Shown in pieces: positions 7,615 to 15,697 of a DNA stretch of 58,142 bases (the stretch's first letter is position 1; the number at the start of each line of letters is the position of its first letter). A program made the translations under genes and the position numbers. The notes beneath the pieces were generated by a model. That model saw only the letters and a program-made list of their open reading frames with translations, had not been told where the DNA came from and made no database searches. This DNA is from an uncultured Monoglobus sp. GTDB taxonomy: Bacteria > Bacillota > Clostridia > Monoglobales > Monoglobaceae. The stretch spans positions 1 through 58,142 of the forward strand of contig CANQMT010000015.1 in assembly GCA_947625055.1 (NCBI GenBank). Direction: 5' to 3'.

Positions 7615-9006
7615 TTAAAGGCTGTCCGGCGCGGCGGCATGCTCCTTAAACGGAATATCAAGTTTTTTGAACGTGAGCCGCAAAAACACGATGCACAGAA
7701 TAACCGAGGCGACCTCGGCGATAGGAAGCGACCACCAGATAAGCTCAAGTCTGCCGAACAGCGACAGAAGATACGCCGCGGGGACAAGTATGAGGAGCTG
7801 TCTCGAGGCGGAGGTGATCAGCGAGTAAAGTCCCTGTCCGAGGGCCTGGAGCACCGACAGCGTGACTATGCAAAATCCTGCCGCGATAAAGCTTATGCTG
7901 ATTATTCTGAGTGCCGGAATGCCGATCGCCGTCATGTCGGGCGACGCGTCAAACAGCCACAGGAGCTGTCTCGGAAGGAACTGGAATATCAGCAGACCGA
8001 GGATCATGACCGCCATGGCGTATGTAATGCTGAGTCGCATGGTCTTGATGATACGCGGATATTTTTTCGCGCCGTAGTTGTATGCGATTATCGGCACCAT
8101 ACCGTTGTTGAGGCCGAATATCGGCATGAATATAAAGCTGTTGAGCTTGAAATACACGCCGTAAACCGCTGTGGCAGTCGAGGTGAACACGATCAGGATC
8201 TTGTTCATTATAAACGTTGTGACCGAGGATATCGCCATCATCAGGATCGACGGCGCGCCGACCTTGTATATATTGGCCAGAATGTCGAACCTCGGCAGCA
8301 TTTGTTTCAATCTGAATTTGAGTTCTTTGTTGACTTTCGCGTTAAAGAACACGGCCAGAAGCATGGCGACGATCTGGCCCATGACCGTGGCGATCGCGGC
8401 GCCTCTGACGCCCATAGCGGGCAGGCCGAACATGCCGAAAATGAAGATCGGGTCAAAAATTATATTAATGACCGCGCCGATACCCTGAGTGACCATGGTG
8501 TAAATGGTTTTTCCGGTGGCCTGAAGCAGCCTCTCGCCCATGATCTGTCCGAATACTCCGAACGAGAACAGAGTGATCACGCTGAGATATTGATATCCGT
8601 ACTCGACTATCTGCGCGTCTCCGGTCTGTATCGTGAAGAATTTGCGCGACATCAGAAGCCCGAAGATCATGATGACGGCCCAGTTCATGACCGCCAAAAA
8701 TATGCTGACGCTCGCAGCCTTGTTGGCCGTCTTGAAATCCTTGGCGCCCAATGATTTTGAAACGAACGAGTTAACGCCGACTCCGGTGCCGCTCGCGATC
8801 GAGATCATGAGGTTCTGAATGGGGAACGCCAGCGAGACCGCGGTCAGCGCGTTCTCGTTGATGCGGGCGACGAATATGCTGTCAACTATATTATAAAGCG
8901 CCTGGACCAGCATTGAAATAATGATCGGCAGCGACATCGTGATAAGCAGCCGGTTGACCGGCATTATTCCCATTTTGTTCTCGCCGGCCGTGTTGTCTTT
9001 TGTCAT
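7615..9006 (-). CDS. MATE-family multidrug/Na+ efflux transporter
   Basis: Integral membrane transporter of 463 residues with 12 predicted helices. The N-terminal pattern (VNRLLITMSLPIIISMLVQ, then ALYNIVDSIFVA and NALTAVSLAFPIQNL) is typical of MATE exporters, as is the repeat of this pattern in the second half (GAPSILMMAISSVTTFIMN). Members couple Na+ or H+ entry to export of cationic compounds. It has its own TTGACA-N17-TATATA promoter and GGAGAGA ribosome binding site and no operon partner. The substrate cannot be predicted. Confidence 0.9.
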   Translation of the reverse strand: MTKDNTAGENKMGIMPVNRLLITMSLPIIISMLVQALYNIVDSIFVARINENALTAVSLAFPIQNLMISIASGTGVGVNSFVSKSLGAKDFKTANKAASVSIFLAVMNWAVIMIFGLLMSRKFFTIQTGDAQIVEYGYQYLSVITLFSFGVFGQIMGERLLQATGKTIYTMVTQGIGAVINIIFDPIFIFGMFGLPAMGVRGAAIATVMGQIVAMLLAVFFNAKVNKELKFRLKQMLPRFDILANIYKVGAPSILMMAISSVTTFIMNKILIVFTSTATAVYGVYFKLNSFIFMPIFGLNNGMVPIIAYNYGAKKYPRIIKTMRLSITYAMAVMILGLLIFQFLPRQLLWLFDASPDMTAIGIPALRIISISFIAAGFCIVTLSVLQALGQGLYSLITSASRQLLILVPAAYLLSLFGRLELIWWSLPIAEVASVILCIVFLRLTFKKLDIPFKEHAAAPDSL

Positions 9007-9034
9007 AAAATCTCTCCAATCTTAAGCTATATAG

Positions 9035-9063
9035 TATATAACACAATAAAAAATTTTTGTCAA
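9035..9063 (-). promoter_or_regulatory. Promoter of the MATE gene
   Basis: On the minus strand TTGACA and TATATA are separated by 17 bases, ending 29 bases before the ATG at 9006. The adjoining sequence CTATATAG is palindromic and could be an operator. Confidence 0.65.
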
Positions 9064-9139
9064 CTGTCACATACAACAAATTTTGATGTAAATCCGACAT
9101 GTGTTTAAGAAATTAAAAACCATAAATTTTAAAAAAGTG

Positions 9140-9168
9140 TTGTAATATTTTTACAATTATGATACAAT
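9140..9168 (+). promoter_or_regulatory. Promoter of dapF-dapL
   Basis: TTGTAA and TACAAT are 17 bases apart, ending 27 bases before the TTG start at 9195. Confidence 0.65.
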
Positions 9169-9194
9169 AATCTTATATGCGGAGGTGAAGCAAT

Positions 9195-10058
9195 TTGAAG
9201 TTTACTAAAATGCACGGAATAGGAAACTGCTATATATACGTCAACTGCTTTGAGGAGGAGGTCGAAGATCCCGCGGCCGTGTCCGAGTTTGTGTCCGACA
9301 TTCATTTCGGCATCGGCAGCGACGGCCTTGTGCTCATAATGCCGTCCGACATAGCGGATTTTAAAATGCGGATATTCAACGCCGACGGCTCCGAGGCGCA
9401 GATGTGCGGCAACGCCACCCGCTGCGTGGGCAAATATGTTTACGAGAAGGGGCTTACCGACAAAACGCGGGTCACTCTTGAGACTTTAAGCGGCGTAAAG
9501 ACCCTTGACCTCAGCCTGATCGGCGGCAAGATCGTCGAGTCTGTCACGGTCGATATGGGCAAAGCCGAACTCGACCCGAAAAAAATCCCGATAAGCATGG
9601 ACGGCGAAAAAATTGTGAGCCGCCCGATCACGGTCGACGGACGGGAATACGAGATTACGGGCGTGTCAATGGGGAACCCCCACGCCGTTGTGTTTGTGGA
9701 CGACGTTGACAGGCTTGATCTTGAAGTCTTAGGCCCCAAGTTTGAAAATCACGAGCTGTTCCCCGAGCGGATCAACACCGAGTTCATCAAGGTGATCGAC
9801 GACCACACGCTCAAGATGCGCGTCTGGGAGCGCGGCAGCGGCGAGACATGGGCCTGCGGCACCGGAGCGTGCGCGGCGGTCGTGGCGGCGGCGCTGAACG
9901 GATTTTGCAGACAGGGCGAGGAAATTTTGATAAAATTAAGAGGCGGCGACCTCAACATCACCTACATGCCGGACGGCACGGTGATAAAGCGCGGTCCCGC
10001 GGAGTTTATATGCAGCGGCGAGGTTGAGCTTCCCGCCGCGATATATACGAAGAAATAA
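9195..10058 (+). CDS. dapF: Diaminopimelate epimerase
   Basis: DapF, 287 residues, converts LL-diaminopimelate to the meso form used in peptidoglycan and lysine synthesis. The two catalytic cysteines are present: Cys71 in QMCGNATRC and Cys221 in WACGTGACAA. Two homologous alpha/beta halves are recognisable, and SMGNPHAVVFVDD (about 157-169) is the conserved substrate-loop region. The start codon is TTG, supported by GGAGGTG 7 bases upstream and by homology from KFTKMHGIGN; there is no closer ATG. dapL follows after 15 bases, so the two last steps before meso-DAP form one operon. Confidence 0.96.
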   Translation: MKFTKMHGIGNCYIYVNCFEEEVEDPAAVSEFVSDIHFGIGSDGLVLIMPSDIADFKMRIFNADGSEAQMCGNATRCVGKYVYEKGLTDKTRVTLETLSGVKTLDLSLIGGKIVESVTVDMGKAELDPKKIPISMDGEKIVSRPITVDGREYEITGVSMGNPHAVVFVDDVDRLDLEVLGPKFENHELFPERINTEFIKVIDDHTLKMRVWERGSGETWACGTGACAAVVAAALNGFCRQGEEILIKLRGGDLNITYMPDGTVIKRGPAEFICSGEVELPAAIYTKK

Positions 10059-10073
10059 AAAGGAGTGTGTTTT

Positions 10074-11414
10074 ATGAGAATTAACGAAAATTATCTGAAT
10101 GTCAAAGAGAGCTATCTGTTTTCCGAGATAGCGAGAAAGGTCAACGACTACGCCGAGAAAAATCCGGACAAGAAGATCATACGCATGGGCATAGGCGACG
10201 TGACGCTGCCCCTGCCGCCGGTCGTTATCGACGCGCTTCACAAGGCGGTCGACGACATGGCCGCCAAGGAGACGTTTCACGGCTACGGCCCCGAGCAGGG
10301 CTATGATTTCCTTCGCGAGAAGATCGTCGCGTATTATAAGGAGAACACCATCCGCATCGATATAAACGAGGTGTTCATAAGCGACGGAGCCAAGAGCGAC
10401 GTCGGCAACATCACGGATCTGTTCGACAAGGACAATGTGGTTCTGGTTCCCGATCCGGTTTATCCGGTTTATGTTGACACAAACATAATGAACGGCAGAA
10501 AGATCGAGTACATGCAGGCCAAGGCCTCGAACGGCTTTTGCCCGCTGCCCGAGCCCGGCGTTAAGGCGGACATAATATATTTGTGCTCGCCCAACAACCC
10601 CACAGGCGCGGTTTACACAAGCGAGCAGCTCAAAGCGTGGGTCGATTACGCTTTAAAGAACGACGCGATCATACTGTTTGACGCGGCGTATGAGGCGTTT
10701 ATCGCCGACGAGAAGCTGCCCCGCAGTATTTACGAGATAGACGGCGCAAAGAGATGCGCGATAGAGTTCTGCTCTCTGTCAAAGACTGCGGGCTTCACCG
10801 GAACCCGCTGCGGATATACGATAGTCCCGAAGGATCTCAAGGTCGAGGTCACAAAGCTTAAGAAGCTGCTCAAGGTCGACAGCAACGTTGTGGAGCTTAA
10901 CAAGCTGTGGCTGCGTCGCCAGACGACCAAGTTCAACGGTGTTTCATACATCGTTCAAAGAGGCGCCGAGGCGGTGTTCACTCCCGAGGGCCGCGCCCAG
11001 ATCAAGGAAAATATTGACTACTACAAGCAGAACGCCAAGATCATCGCCGAGACCCTCGACGAGGTCGGAATAAAATATTTCGGCGGCGAGAACTCGCCCT
11101 ACATCTGGCTTGAGTGTCCGGGCAGCATGCGCTCGTGGGAGTTCTTTGACTATCTGCTCGAGAGCATCAACGTTGTCGGAACGCCCGGCGCCGGATTCGG
11201 AGAAAACGGCGAGGGTTACTTCCGCCTGACCGCATTCGGCGACAAGGACAGCACGATCGAGGCGATGGAGAGGTTCAAAAAACTCTTTACTCCCGTTCCC
11301 GAGCCAGAGATCCCTGAGTCCGATGAGACGGCGGAGCCCGCCGACGAAGCGCCCGAGGCTGAGCTGGTCATCGAGGAGCCCGAAACCTCGGAGGAGCCCG
11401 AGGCCGAGGAATAG
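10074..11414 (+). CDS. dapL: LL-diaminopimelate aminotransferase
   Basis: DapL, 446 residues, a PLP-dependent fold-type I enzyme that converts tetrahydrodipicolinate directly to LL-diaminopimelate, bypassing the acyl branches. Family motifs are RMGIGDVTLPLPP near residue 38, FHGYGPEQGYDFLRE near 70, CSPNNPTGAVYT near 170 and the PLP lysine Lys237 in CSLSKTAGFTG. The ATG at 10074 follows AAGGAG; an upstream in-frame start overlaps the binding site. The catalytic domain ends near residue 405, and about 40 residues of Pro/Glu/Ala-rich acidic tail follow, which is not usual for the family. It forms an operon with dapF and is closed by the terminator at 11445. Confidence 0.95.
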   Translation: MRINENYLNVKESYLFSEIARKVNDYAEKNPDKKIIRMGIGDVTLPLPPVVIDALHKAVDDMAAKETFHGYGPEQGYDFLREKIVAYYKENTIRIDINEVFISDGAKSDVGNITDLFDKDNVVLVPDPVYPVYVDTNIMNGRKIEYMQAKASNGFCPLPEPGVKADIIYLCSPNNPTGAVYTSEQLKAWVDYALKNDAIILFDAAYEAFIADEKLPRSIYEIDGAKRCAIEFCSLSKTAGFTGTRCGYTIVPKDLKVEVTKLKKLLKVDSNVVELNKLWLRRQTTKFNGVSYIVQRGAEAVFTPEGRAQIKENIDYYKQNAKIIAETLDEVGIKYFGGENSPYIWLECPGSMRSWEFFDYLLESINVVGTPGAGFGENGEGYFRLTAFGDKDSTIEAMERFKKLFTPVPEPEIPESDETAEPADEAPEAELVIEEPETSEEPEAEE

Positions 11415-11444
11415 TCGTTTTCGGAATAAGTCATTAATAACAAG

Positions 11445-11480
11445 ATCACTTCATACTATATAGTGTGAAGTGATTTTTTT
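11445..11480 (+). terminator. Terminator of the dapF-dapL operon
   Basis: ATCACTTCATACT pairs with AGTGTGAAGTGAT (one G-T pair) around a four-base loop, followed by seven T. It ends just upstream of the ribosome binding site of the next gene. Confidence 0.85.
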
Positions 11481-11493
11481 AGGCGGTGATATT

Positions 11494-11724
11494 ATGAAGT
11501 TCAGCGAACTTAAACTCAAGGAAGTGATTTGCGCGGCGGACGGCGAGCGTCTCGGATACGTGTCGGATATGGAGATCGACGAGATAAGCGGCGCGGTGCG
11601 CTCGCTTTTGGTCCCCGGCGCGTATAGGTTCCTCGGCGTGCTTGGCAGAGAGGACGACATAACAGTGCCCTGGGACAAGATAACCAAGATAGGAGATGAC
11701 CTTATCATCATTAACAGATACTGA
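11494..11724 (+). CDS. YlmC/YmxH-family PRC-barrel protein
   Basis: Small cytosolic protein of 76 residues with a PRC-barrel pattern: KLKEVICAADGERLGYVSDMEID followed by GAVRSLLVPG and VPWDKITKIGDDLIII. Such proteins (YlmC/YmxH) are conserved in spore formers, and B. subtilis YlmC is sporulation-linked, but the molecular role is unknown. The ATG at 11494 is preceded by AGGCGGTGA. The gene lies immediately after the dapL terminator and 108 bases before the ParB-like gene. Confidence 0.8.
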   Translation: MKFSELKLKEVICAADGERLGYVSDMEIDEISGAVRSLLVPGAYRFLGVLGREDDITVPWDKITKIGDDLIIINRY

Positions 11725-11832
11725 GCTTTTTGTCGAAATTTTTGTCACGGTTCTTTTTGCATTGGCGCGGCGCTTACGCTATAATTTTTATAGGCAGGGA
11801 GTCACAAAAGCAAAAAGAAAGGATGAAAAGCA

Positions 11833-12756
11833 ATGTTTTTTGATTACTTAAAAAAGGGCGCGGAAGGCGCCGCCGAAAAAAATTTTGATCCCGAGGTCCG
11901 CGAGATAGAGCGGGTCAGCATGGACATAGATCTGTCTGATATCAAGGGAACAAAAAAACGGGTGGTCCACGGAAATTCTCAGTCAATTCCGATAAACTGC
12001 GTGAAGCCGAACCCAAATCAGCCGCGCCTTGAAATGGACGAGGACGCGCTGAACGAGCTGGCCGCGTCGATCGAGAATTACGGTCTTATGCAGCCCATAA
12101 CGGTGCGTCAGACCATTCCGTTTGAATATGAACTGATCGCCGGTCACAGGCGGCTTGAAGCATGCCGAATGCTGGGCATGGACTATATACCCGCCACGGT
12201 CATACGCGTTACCGGGACCGACAGCGCGATAATGGCTTTGGTAGAAAATATCCAGCGCGAGAACCTGAATTACATAGAAGAGGCGGAGGCGTATCAGACT
12301 TTGCTCGGCGAGCACGGCCTGACGCAAGAGGAGCTGGCGGCGAAGCTCGGAAAGAGCCAGTCCACGATCGCGAATAAGATACGAATTCTGCGGCTCCCTG
12401 TCAATGTCCGCGCGGTGCTGTGCGAGTACGGTCTCACCGAGCGCCACGCCCGCGCGCTGCTAAAGCTGCCGGACGAGGAGCGGCAGATGGAGGCTCTTGA
12501 TAAAATAACCAAAAACGAGTTGAACGTGGCAAGGACCGAGGCGCTTATCGAGCGCATGCTGCGCAGAGACAAAGCGCAACCCAAGACCGAAAAACAGCCG
12601 TCGCGGCTTCCGAAAACGCTTAAAGATATACGGATATTTTCCAATACGATAAAAAAGGCGGTCGACCTTATGAACAAAAGCGGCGTGGGCGCCACCGCCA
12701 AGCGCCGCGAGGCGGAGGACTGCATCGAGTACCTTATCACAATACCGAAAGAATAA
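11833..12756 (+). CDS. ParB/Spo0J/Noc-family DNA-binding protein
   Basis: Protein of 307 residues. The ParB N-terminal CTPase domain (about 50-150) shows VKPNPNQPRLEMDEDAL, ELIAGHRRLEA and ALVENIQRENLN; the central helix-turn-helix (about 160-210) includes LTQEELAAKLGKSQSTIANK; the C-terminal dimer domain is about 250-307. ParB proteins slide on DNA from parS-like sites as CTP-dependent clamps. The gene is not beside parA, and it starts with a short FFDYLKK segment that could be an amphipathic helix as in the nucleoid-occlusion protein Noc, so a Noc-like role is as likely as chromosome partition. AAGGATG lies upstream of the ATG. Confidence 0.88.
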   Translation: MFFDYLKKGAEGAAEKNFDPEVREIERVSMDIDLSDIKGTKKRVVHGNSQSIPINCVKPNPNQPRLEMDEDALNELAASIENYGLMQPITVRQTIPFEYELIAGHRRLEACRMLGMDYIPATVIRVTGTDSAIMALVENIQRENLNYIEEAEAYQTLLGEHGLTQEELAAKLGKSQSTIANKIRILRLPVNVRAVLCEYGLTERHARALLKLPDEERQMEALDKITKNELNVARTEALIERMLRRDKAQPKTEKQPSRLPKTLKDIRIFSNTIKKAVDLMNKSGVGATAKRREAEDCIEYLITIPKE

Positions 12757-12788
12757 AAAATCGGCGGAGCGCATGCTCCGCCGATTTG
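12757..12788. terminator. Bidirectional terminator between parB-like and C1 peptidase genes
   Basis: AATCGGCGGAGC and GCTCCGCCGATT form a perfect 12-bp stem around GCAT. The T-run is weak on the plus side and strong on the minus side. Repeat copy A begins immediately after it. Confidence 0.8.
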
Positions 12789-12936
12789 TGTAGAAAAACC
12801 ACGTTCAATTATTCGTCCGCCCGGCTGCGCGAGCTAAAAATAGTTTCCTTGCCGTCCGGGCGGGGCATGACGGAACCGGGTCCGGCGACCAATCAAGGCT
12901 ATTTTTAGCTCGCAGCTATATTAATAACACTTTTTC
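12787..12936. repeat. Dispersed 3'-intergenic repeat, copy A
   Basis: This stretch begins with TGTGTAGAAAAAC and ends with TATATTAATAACACTTTTT. GCGAGCTAAAAATAG at 12829 and CTATTTTTAGCTCGC at 12899 form a 15-bp inverted repeat enclosing GACGGAACCGGG at 12869. The same blocks, in the same order, occur at 34143-34431. Both copies lie downstream of a minus-strand secreted-protein gene and directly after a hairpin terminator. Confidence 0.6.
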
Positions 12937-12964
12937 GACAGTCTGAAACCCCGGAGGTTTTAAT

Positions 12965-15478
12965 TTATTTAAGATTCAGAGTTAACGGCATGGTGTACGG
13001 CTCAAGCGATGTGCCGCTCCATACGAATATTTTCAGTTTGGACGCGCGAGGGTCGTACGGAATAGGGGGAGTGATATATTGGTTTTCATCTTCCGTGAAG
13101 CCCGGCGCGTCATCGCATCCGTAGCCGATTATAAAGTCATCATCGGTATACATTCCGATAAATACTGCCGCGTCGTTTATGCTTTTATCCAGACGTGTGA
13201 TCGTAAAGCTAAAGGTGCCGTCGTCATTCCTGACCGCCTCTACGTCGAACTTCGGTTCCGCGGTCGGAGCGGGTGTTGACGGAGTTTCGGTTTCGATCGG
13301 CTCCGGAGTGGGAGTCTCGGTCTCGACCGGTTCCGGCGAGGGAGCGGTTGTCGCCGTGGGAACGGGCGCATCGGTCACAGCCGGGTCATCCGTTTCGATC
13401 GGCTCGGTTGACGGAGCGGCTGTCTGTTCGGGTGTCGGAACCGCCGTCGCATCGGGTGTCGGAGCCGCCGTCGATGTCGGCTCGGGCGTTGCCGTAGGTC
13501 CGGGCGTCGCTGTCGGAGGCGGAGCGGGTGTAGCAGCAGGATCGCCGCTTGTGTATGCTTTAAGCGCCCAGTTGCTGTATGAAGTGCCTATAACCATATT
13601 GTTTCCGTCCGTCACATTGGTGGGAGTTTTGCCGATGTCGCGCCACTCGTTAATTATATACGGATCGGAATACTGATCCAAACCCGACGGCATGAATGAC
13701 ACGCCCTCTGCAGCCTTAAAGTTCGAGGGATTCTTTAAGTTGTCCGGTGCGTACTCATTGTAAGTGATTTCCTGAGTGAGAGGAATTTCAAACGATTTCG
13801 CGTTGTCCGATGCGTTGGAAACTTTGACGATAATATCAAATGAGCCGCTTACTTTGATCGGCTCCGCGAGCTTCACTGCCGTGTATCCCGGTTCGGTAAA
13901 ACTGATTTTCGTGCTTGCGCCGCCGGTTTCGGGGTTTATAAGCTTGACGATATTTTCGTCGCCGCCGAAGTTTGCGATCGAGACATCACCCGGGTTGGTT
14001 CCGCCCGCGCCGTTTCTGACAATAACTTCATAATCGTCGGAGGCGTCGGACACATAAAAGCCTATTGAGCTTAGATATTCATCCTCTGATTCGGCAGTAT
14101 ATCTGTTTGCGAAAATGGCGCAGCCGTATTTGTCCGTGCCTATCGGAAGCTTATCGCCGTTTTCGTGGACTACTTTCCAGTCGCGTCCCAAGTTGAACGG
14201 CGATGAGCCGTTTGAGCCGATCTGCTCATAAGAATAGATGTTTTCGGGTATCTCGTCGGTAAAGTCATATGTGTACGAGCTAAATCCGATCGCGGGGTCG
14301 AGGTACGAGATATATTGATATCCGCCGTCGCCCCAGTCTTTGCCCCAACTGTTCCTGATGATCCACGCGCCGTTTACCGGTGTGCCGTCAAGCAGTCTCG
14401 GCTTTTTGCTTTCGGGAAGATCTTTATCAGCCAGAAAATTATCATCCCAACCTACAATTGTTACGCCGTGGTTTGAAGGAACGGTGAAACTGTAACTGCC
14501 GTCCGATTTGTATGAGACGCGGTTATAAGTGTTGATCGATTCGTCATAAACTTTACCGTTGATTAAATCGATCCAACTGAGATAATAGAAATCATATTGA
14601 TCGTCATAATATGAATTTTTCTCTTGCGCGTTATCGGTCGTGTTGGAGTCATACGAAAGATATGATGTTCCGACTGCGCCGTGGCTCATTACGGCGGCTT
14701 TTATTCTGTTGATCACATTTTCGTCAATACTTATCTGCGGGTTTTTAACATTAAAGGTGTTATTCACAATTTCAACGTCAAAGGTCAGTTTGGAGCTGCC
14801 CTCGTATAAATCGGTTATGTAGTTCGCCGATTTAAGGCTCATCAGGCGGTTTTGGCCGCCAAGGTCAAATATGGGCTTATAATCCGAAAAACCGCCCGTT
14901 TTATAGGCCTCAAAATTCTCGTTGGGGAAATTACCGATAAGAACGGGGCCGGAGGCATTTTGGCGCGAGTAGTATGAGGTCGCCATTTCGCGGTTGCCGC
15001 CCGAGGGCTCGCCCTTGGTGAAATCAAAATATCTTGTGTACGGTTTGTACGTGTCATTTTTTGTGCCGTACATTGCCGCGGCCAGATGCGGCTCCGACCA
15101 CAGATCATGCGTGTTTGAAAAGTCTTTGCCGTTGCTTGTGATCGCCGAGTATTCGCCTGCGGCTATCGCGGCATATGCCCAGCAGTCACCGTTCAGACCC
15201 TGGTCCCTTACCTCGGGTTGTTTTCCCAGAACTCTCAAATCATCCTTTTCGCTGTTGTATTTCGCGGGAAGATCCTCCGCCGCGAAAGCGAGCCCATAGT
15301 CCTGCGCGTAGTCTATCGCGTCCGGAATGATAGTGTATCCGTCCGGGTTTTTCAGATAATCCGCGTACGCGTCGGTGATCTTGATAGTCGGCTCCGAAAC
15401 GGCCGCGGTTTCAGCGAACGCGGCGGTGTTCAGCAGCATTCCCGAAACAATCGCGGCAATAATAAGCTTTTTCTTCAT
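12965..15478 (-). CDS. Secreted papain-like (C1) cysteine peptidase with lectin-like domain
   Basis: Exported peptidase of 837 residues. Signal peptide 1-22; C1 peptidase about 80-410 with the catalytic cysteine Cys99 in QGLNGDCWAYA, histidine near 337 in SNHGVTIVGWDD and asparagine near 375 in IIRNSWGKDWGDGGY; a beta-sandwich 'lectin-like' domain about 440-560; a Pro/Thr/Glu/Ala linker of 'PTPEP' type about 655-745; and a C-terminal beta-domain about 750-837. It probably degrades proteins or peptides outside the cell. It has no SLH or sortase signal, so its anchoring is unknown. The Pro/Thr linker is of the same style as in the S-layer proteins at 26476 and 34433. Promoter TTGATT-N17-TATAAT and GGAGGT upstream. 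Confidence 0.88.
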   Translation of the reverse strand: MKKKLIIAAIVSGMLLNTAAFAETAAVSEPTIKITDAYADYLKNPDGYTIIPDAIDYAQDYGLAFAAEDLPAKYNSEKDDLRVLGKQPEVRDQGLNGDCWAYAAIAAGEYSAITSNGKDFSNTHDLWSEPHLAAAMYGTKNDTYKPYTRYFDFTKGEPSGGNREMATSYYSRQNASGPVLIGNFPNENFEAYKTGGFSDYKPIFDLGGQNRLMSLKSANYITDLYEGSSKLTFDVEIVNNTFNVKNPQISIDENVINRIKAAVMSHGAVGTSYLSYDSNTTDNAQEKNSYYDDQYDFYYLSWIDLINGKVYDESINTYNRVSYKSDGSYSFTVPSNHGVTIVGWDDNFLADKDLPESKKPRLLDGTPVNGAWIIRNSWGKDWGDGGYQYISYLDPAIGFSSYTYDFTDEIPENIYSYEQIGSNGSSPFNLGRDWKVVHENGDKLPIGTDKYGCAIFANRYTAESEDEYLSSIGFYVSDASDDYEVIVRNGAGGTNPGDVSIANFGGDENIVKLINPETGGASTKISFTEPGYTAVKLAEPIKVSGSFDIIVKVSNASDNAKSFEIPLTQEITYNEYAPDNLKNPSNFKAAEGVSFMPSGLDQYSDPYIINEWRDIGKTPTNVTDGNNMVIGTSYSNWALKAYTSGDPAATPAPPPTATPGPTATPEPTSTAAPTPDATAVPTPEQTAAPSTEPIETDDPAVTDAPVPTATTAPSPEPVETETPTPEPIETETPSTPAPTAEPKFDVEAVRNDDGTFSFTITRLDKSINDAAVFIGMYTDDDFIIGYGCDDAPGFTEDENQYITPPIPYDPRASKLKIFVWSGTSLEPYTMPLTLNLK

Positions 15479-15511
15479 AAGTATGTACCTCCGAAAAAAT
15501 AAATCTCTATT

Positions 15512-15540
15512 ATTATATCACATATTTATTGAAAAATCAA
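15512..15540 (-). promoter_or_regulatory. Promoter of the C1 peptidase gene
   Basis: On the minus strand TTGATT and TATAAT are separated by 17 bases, with the -10 box 33 bases before the ATG at 15478. Confidence 0.65.
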
Positions 15541-15594
15541 TGAAATTATTAAAAAATGATTATAAAATTACGAAAAAATATTTACAATTGGGGG

Positions 15595-15623
15595 TTGACA
15601 AATAAAAACCAAAGTGCTATAAT
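15595..15623 (+). promoter_or_regulatory. Consensus promoter of metY
   Basis: TTGACA-N17-TATAAT, a perfect match. The 74-base leader to the ATG is too short for a SAM riboswitch and shows none of its motifs. Confidence 0.8.
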
Positions 15624-15697
15624 CTAAAACATATTAAACAGATATGAATTATCTGATTATAAATTATTCGTAAAGATAATAAAAGGAGGAAACAAAA

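Noticed and set aside
7639..8754. Plus-strand open frame of 371 codons opposite the MATE gene
   Set aside because: It is a shadow of the exporter gene: highly charged composition, no ribosome binding site, no domain pattern.
9061..9139. Possible lysine riboswitch before dapF
   Set aside because: The gap is too short and AT-rich, with no lysine-element motifs.
15601..15697. Search for a SAM riboswitch or T-box before metY
   Set aside because: The leader is only 74 bases and shows no conserved blocks of either class.
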